In this document: positions 58,340 to 64,000 of the stretch, piece after piece
Layout: each line of letters begins with the position of its first letter
Position numbering within the stretch: position 1 is the first letter of the stretch
NCBI GenBank assembly: GCA_004794785.1
Contig: SJOL01004096.1
Location: 85,609 to 149,608 of the forward strand
DNA length: 64,000 nt
DNA from: Opisthorchis felineus
Lineage: Eukaryota > Platyhelminthes > Trematoda > Opisthorchiida > Opisthorchiidae
Reading direction: 5' to 3'
Notes under the pieces: generated by a model
Databases searched by the model: none
Seen by the model: the letters and a program-made list of their open reading frames with translations, nothing else
Told to the model about the DNA's origin: nothing
Position numbers and translations under genes: made by a program

Positions 58340-60168
58340 CAGGGCTACAGTATGGTCGGACCGATTCGTTGAACTGTTTGTGCGTTTGCTACTTCCATAA
58401 TGGATATGCAAAGTGACACCAGTCGTGAACAAAGGGAATACAATTAAGCGTAAAACCTCGCACACTGATGAGTATCTAGCTCCGTTGACTGGTCACTTTA
58501 TCCCGGTGAATGAACGGAGAGAAACTACATCCCGGATGCGCTTGTCTCTTAGACTAAACTAGTCAAAATAAGTATGAGTACACTAGTTTTACCTGCAATT
58601 CTGTAACCGTTGCACCGGAAACATTTACGTACTCCTAGGAACTAGAAATTTACTTTAGGCTTCTATGCCTACGGAATAAGTAGTGTCCATTCTCTGGCAG
58701 TGTTCACAGGAGGTTGGAGCAAACAGTTTTGAACAAAGCAGCCTCTTCTTGACCCTTCACATTGCAACTTAATTTGGAACAACAACGGATGTTTGTCAAT
58801 TCTAAACTTTCTTTCCATCCCTTTGGATGCCTCGAGAGATCATCCTGAACATACTGAATCGTCTGTGGTGGATGAGGACTCGTTTTTAAATAAATCCCCA
58901 TCAAACTGATTTCGATATTTTGCACTTTTACCATGGCCATGATTTGTTCGTTGATTGGTTATGTTGAGAAAAGCATTCCATCCCTAAAATACATTCAGCT
59001 GAGTGCGAGATTACCGGAAAACCGGGGCTGTTGCTGGTGACAACTCCGAACTTCTGTAGGTACGTTGGATGTCAATTATGATAAAATGTGTGTGAATCAA
59101 GTAAAAATTCACTGACGAATCATGAACCAAACGCGTGGTCTGCTGAACTGGAAACAGTCGGAACTGCCACGGTAAATCCCATACAAACTTATCGAAGATC
59201 AATCAGAAGAATAACACCAACAGTAAACAGTGCCCCGGAAATTAAAAGTACCGCTATTGTATACTGGGCAAGATGACGGGAGATCTGATGCATAACAGGA
59301 AGCATAAAACACAGGGATTAGTTGTGATCTTACGATAAAGCCAATAGCTCGTGACTAAGAGAAAATCGAAAGTGTTGAGGAATTCCTGTTCCAGTTGTGG
59401 ATTGGGCATTTCGGGTGAATTGCCTAGCATTGTTTGTGACTGTCAACTCATGCGCATCATCAAGTGAAATATAGCTTGCTGCATTTCACAGACAGAAGAG
59501 AGTATCAGTATGAGTAGCCCTGTTAAAGCGACAAATTCCTGTAGGTCATAATGAACAACAGAATCGGAAAATCAGGTCAATTGTTGTAATTTACCCCCGG
59601 GAGATAGGTTTTCATCGGTATTCTACAGTGAGGAGACACACAGGGACGCAAGTGGTTGTTAGATGGAACTTTCTCAGTTTGCTGCATGTTAAAAGTGCGC
59701 TTTAACGTTGTTTTAGTTATAACTGTTTTCCATATATCGATCAGTTTCTTGTTTGAATGATGGTATCAGAGGAAGACAAGTTCTGCGGGGGGTACCACTT
59801 CACACACTTTCATTATCCGCAGAAATGCAGCATGTGAAATACGGACGGACATACGACACGCACTTGGAAACTCAAAAATGAGCGGAGAATGGTTAGACAT
59901 TCTGCAACCTCGGTCACGATGGCTTAGGTTGACACAATTTTATAGTCAAATGTTTGAGGACGAGGACTCCACATTTGCTTGGTTGTAGTTATAGACCTAA
60001 AAAGCGCCAGGAAACGACGCCGAGGATTTTTTGTTTTCAGGTTAAAGGGAGAGTTGACATCGGTGATGTGACCAGACTGAATTAGGCGTGCGGTGATCGA
60101 GGAACCCAGGTTTCGACTGAGTACAGCATACATGTTCCGGTCTACCCGGCCAATAGTGCGTAATAAAA

Positions 60169-60204
<36 letters not shown>

Positions 60205-61985
60205 TATTATTAAATATTGTGGCATTTGTTCTTTTACATGCTTCGCAAGCCTGCCTTCAGTCCTCTCAATATAAACTCAATCGCAACTTAAGTTGAGAGA
60301 GCCTTTGAGAGCACTCTGAGGCATTTTGATTGGTGACAACGGCGTGTCTTTAGTTTCCAACATTAATCCTAGTTGTGTTGCGCGATCATTTCGCCTGGGC
60401 GCGGCATTCGCAGTTCTTAGGTGACCATTGGCTGTGATATCTCCCTTACACGGAAGGTGAAAAGTGCGTTGCTTTTTTGCCTGATCCACTTCAGCTGAAG
60501 GGAAAACCCAAGTACGGTATATAAAGTACTTTTCAGGGTTGCTTTTTATTCCCATTGTCTTCTTAGTCCGACATAGCTGGAGGTGAATTTTTCCTGGCTG
60601 TGTGAGATATTGCACCTCCTGGTGATCGTGAGCATTCTATCGAATTCTACTGATAGATTTAAGAATGACTGGGCGACGCACTGTGTCCCATCTGGCTGGT
60701 TGCTTCGTTATTAGGAACCTAAATTCTGTTCAAGAATCCTAGAGATTCCTTCTCCTGAGAGGAGCTCTACCCAGTAAGGACGCCATTTTAAAGAGTGCAT
60801 GTTAGTTCAAGTAGAATACTCGAAGGTTGCACACCGAGCACGGCCACGTGCGGATGCGCGTCCAGGGTAAAATAGCATACGGATTGCAGGGGAAATATGT
60901 TAATTTCCCTATTTCATGTCTGTCTTCCGGAGTGCTAAGCCAGAGCGATCGCTCTTGTGACAATGACTTTCAGGAAACTCTGAAAGCCGCCAGAAGAGTC
61001 TGCTGACACAACACCTAAAGGTTGTTCTGATACAGCGAAAGACATCTGACACACATTTTCGTGCACAGCGAAGCACACAGTCTCCGGATACTTGAACGCA
61101 CAAGAGCGGTGCCCTAGTTCGTCGAAAGCTTGACTTGCTTCGAACTAAAGTTACGATGGACGTCTTATGCGACTTCATGCTGATCACCAGTTTCTTGGTC
61201 GCTTTGTGTCTGAATACAGTGTATGCTGTTGGCCTAGTTGGCTTCCCGATAGGTTTAAACGAAGTCCTCAACTGCCCTTAGTATTCTTTTGGCAACTCAC
61301 GTATTGAATCACATAGCCCCCCTTACAGTGAAGATTTGCATCAATTTTTCCATGAACCCGATAAACAAATTCACCATTTTCGAATAGGAAAGCCTCGGGA
61401 ACTAGGGGTGAAATGTCTCGCCAAAGCCTACAATTTGATGCACTATCAGCGGCTTTTCCATTAGATATAAGCATGACTGACAAGGTGCAAGCACGACTAG
61501 ATTTGACACTGGGAAATTTCTGTTCGCTGTTTTCCAGTAGGGCACACTAAATCTTTGGATATGGACCATTCATGCGCTCCTCCATGTCAGAGATATTGGC
61601 CCTTTCTGGGGCCAGAACTTAAATCGGCCCAAAAGCCTGCAGACAGTTAGCGCAAATATAGCCTGTACAGAAATAATGATTTAAGGTTGAACTGGAAAAC
61701 TGAAAAAAATGGAGTAGGTTAGTACAGCTTGGGATTTATGGAAGCTCGTTTGAATAAGTTACAAGGCGGGAACCCGGTACCATACTTTGCCGAAGTAATA
61801 TTCGGTGGATGCTATTGCCTTGCTAATTGTGGAACCCTAGGTCCCCTCCACCCGTTCTATCAGAACAACCGGAAGACAAAATTTCCGAATTATTTTCGTC
61901 AGTCACAGACGTAAGACATTCAACAATATTGTAGGACTAACATAGTAACAGCGAGTTAAACACATCTAACGGCCTACGGTTCTGA
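58340..61985. other. No supported gene
   Basis: Apart from a long TTA microsatellite at 60171-60211, there are only isolated frames up to 120 codons (60909-61271, -) without motifs. Confidence 0.35.
60171..60211 (+). repeat. (TTA)n microsatellite
   Basis: About 13 trinucleotide units with one interruption (tactat). Confidence 0.95.
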
Positions 61986-61989
61986 GGTT

Positions 61990-62900
61990 GGAAGTGGTTT
62001 GGGTTTAGCTGCAAGATAGCCGGACAGCTTCAATCGATCGTTTCTGTGCGCACAATTTGCTTGCTATGCACTTATCAAAACTGCTAAAACTATACTGAAA
62101 TCACGAAAAGGTCAAGCAGACGGTTTGTCACAGAACCGTGTTTCGCAATCGATGACCTCCAGCTCGATCTGACCGTTATTTATGTTGGTCCGCAGTGCTG
62201 CGATTTATTTGGAATGTGTTGCGAGATATTTTGAGAGAAACTTTGACCAGAAATGCAGATACATAGGTCACTGCGACTACAAGTGAACTTGTAAATGACA
62301 TGTGGGACGGAACGATCACTCGAATTCCTTGAACTATCTTGAAGCATAACCGCCCTGGCTTTTGGGACCGGATGCAGCTGAGCTGCTGTGTAAAAGCGGT
62401 TCGTAGCGGACTGAAGTTTCTGCTTGGTGTTGTTGAAGAGTTGGTCGTCCTTGAGGTTTGAACACCTCACGTTCTCCTTCTTCCAAGCTGTGGTGGTCAG
62501 ACTGGGCGGGTTATGGTTCTTGTGTAAGGCTAACGGGGTCCTTTTCAACAAGTTTCCATTCGGTGGTTGGTCAGCTGTACGGATAAAGCTAGCTCTTTGA
62601 GACAGCTTTCTGTCGAGGCACAAATTGTATGCCATCGGAGAAAAGCTGTGATGGGTGGCACGTTGCAAACTCCCATGCGGACTCCGACAACTTAGAGTTA
62701 TTTGTATTGGGGAACTTTTAAAACTTCAGGCATTTTCTATATCTGCTTATCTCTTGTTATATCTTCCTCTGGCAAAAAAATGATTTCCCTGGTTTTGACT
62801 GTTCTAAATTTCTGTCTGTCTACGAGGATGGAGCTGTTTTTGAGTTGCAGTGAAAATTCGAGTTCAGTTCATACCGTGAATACAAATTCATAGTCACTGA
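61990..62900 (-). mobile_element. Penelope-like element, RT thumb to GIY-YIG region
   Basis: The 162-codon - strand frame 62180-62668 starts with SFSPMAYNLCLDRKLSQRAS, the F-x-P-x-x-x-K-x-x-L-V-R-x-L-x-x-R-A pattern of the RT thumb in Penelope-like elements. It continues with KQKLQSATNRFYTAAQLHP (linker) and then VIYKFTCSRSDLCICISG and FSQNISQHIP. The last blocks match the start of the GIY-YIG endonuclease domain, here decayed (CICISG in place of the usual Y-I-G). Decayed coding continues to about 61990 with SIAKHGSVTNR and KLCAQKRSI, and upstream to about 62900 in other frames. The copy is not intact. Confidence 0.62.
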
Positions 62901-64000
62901 TGAGTTACTAGTCAATAAAGAAACACTGTAGACCATTGAATTTTCGAGATCCCCCAAACCAGCGCATTTTATGTGAGACGGTGTGGGGGGGGGGCTTGCT
63001 GAACTACAGTCGAATGAGGACAGGGAATGTGCTTGCCCAAGGGCATATTAAACAAAATGGTTTTGCTGAGCTAGCGAAATCCTAACCATTTTTCTTCTTC
63101 CCGCTTAGTGTGCACAGTTTAATAATTTGAGTATTATTGCATGTTCAGAGATCATCAGAACCTAATAGAAACAAGAATAAACTTTTTTCAAGAAACTTCT
63201 GGGATTTGGATTGATTGCCACTTGCATTCGAAAAGTTGTAACTGCGGACAGTTCAAAATAAGTTGAAAAGTTTAGTTCGCCACCCTAGTTTCGCTGTGGA
63301 CAGCTGCGGTAGAAAAAGCGATATGATCATTGGAGAAATACCGCTGACAGCGCTGACCCACAGGTGAACCGACCGAGATTTATAAGAAAAATAGTATAAT
63401 TTCAGGCGTCACTATTTCTTTTGCTTGAAGCTAAGGTGTCCCTAAACACCTCCCTGCGGATTCCCATTAACTTCATGAAGTTGTCAACGAACATGTGTAA
63501 CATTCCAAAACCCCAGACTTAGATTCACCACCAAATCTGACAGTCCATCGCTGTGATCGAGCATGACCTGAAAATGAAGGTCAAGTACTCGCTCTAGCGC
63601 TGACTGTGACATAGCTAATTTCCAATTATTGTCTGGGATGGTTTACGGCCAAATATTAAAGGCGAAGTGAACAAAGGAACTCGGTTGAGGATTTCTTTTC
63701 CGATGCGTTTTGCTCTCATGGTTCGATGCCTACCACCACGCCAAAGCAATTGTAGATAGCCGAGATATTAGGGTACAACACACCAAGATTCCCGGGACAA
63801 AGCCTTCCGAACTAGGAGTCCGAAACACCGTTTCATATTAGTCACGATATACTGTGCAAGTTCGATAGGAAAACGATTACAAAGAGAGGCTGAACATCTT
63901 GACGGTAGTGTGATGAGATTTGGCAGTTTTCAAATGGGGCTTCATCCTGTCAGTGAGGCCAATCTATGCCGAAAAGCCGTAGAGCTTTTTCAACCTTATT
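62901..64000. other. No supported feature
   Basis: Contains a ten-G run at 62985-62994. No frame with motif or splice support was found. Confidence 0.45.

Noticed and set aside
1..64000. CRISPR arrays, bacterial operons, rRNA, phage attachment sites
   Set aside because: No regularly spaced repeats, no prokaryotic gene organisation and no rRNA-like conserved sequence were seen; the splice sites, SINEs and retroelements indicate a eukaryotic nuclear genome.

Overview
This window looks like nuclear DNA of a parasitic flatworm, most likely a trematode close to the opisthorchiid liver flukes. That is inference from three things: long introns, a moderate GC content, and a dense load of decayed transposable elements. 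The elements include tRNA-derived SINEs, a Ty3/gypsy LTR retrotransposon and Penelope-like elements with a GIY-YIG region. The placement relies on remembered repeat style, not on a database search. Nothing prokaryotic is present: no operons, no ribosome-binding sites, no CRISPR.

The one gene I can name with confidence is the C-terminal catalytic half of a long-form tRNase Z (ELAC2) on the + strand. It consists of five exons (6985-7126, 8160-8447, 10297-10550, 13689-13830, 16159-16359). Every junction has GT/AG borders and matching codon phase, and the reading runs from the DCGEG and HxHxDH motifs through SGDT, HEAT and HFSQRY to a stop codon. I could not locate the N-terminal exons. The introns carry three same-orientation copies of one tRNA-derived SINE.

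Two further candidates are on the - strand. One (8596-8786 joined to 6313-6735) has exons lying between ELAC2 exons and ends in an AATAAA signal that overlaps its stop codon. The other (25035-25328 joined to 23927-24826) encodes an SH2-like segment without the usual FLVR arginine, followed by a Ser/Thr/Pro-rich tail of about 300 residues. A small two-exon + strand candidate with a 52-bp intron lies at 28554-28939.

From about 40.7 to 46.4 kb there is a degenerate Ty3/gypsy element: gag zinc knuckle, protease, RT, RNase H and integrase remnants between short diverged LTRs. A 200-bp piece of its 3' coding region is repeated at 46121-46320. Near the right end are two - strand Penelope-like fragments (55340-56010 and 61990-62900). 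SINE and other dispersed repeat copies are scattered throughout. Most of the remaining sequence holds only short open frames of the size expected by chance. In about 64 kb read in six frames, dozens of stop-free runs of 90 codons are expected at random, so isolated frames of that size are given low confidence.
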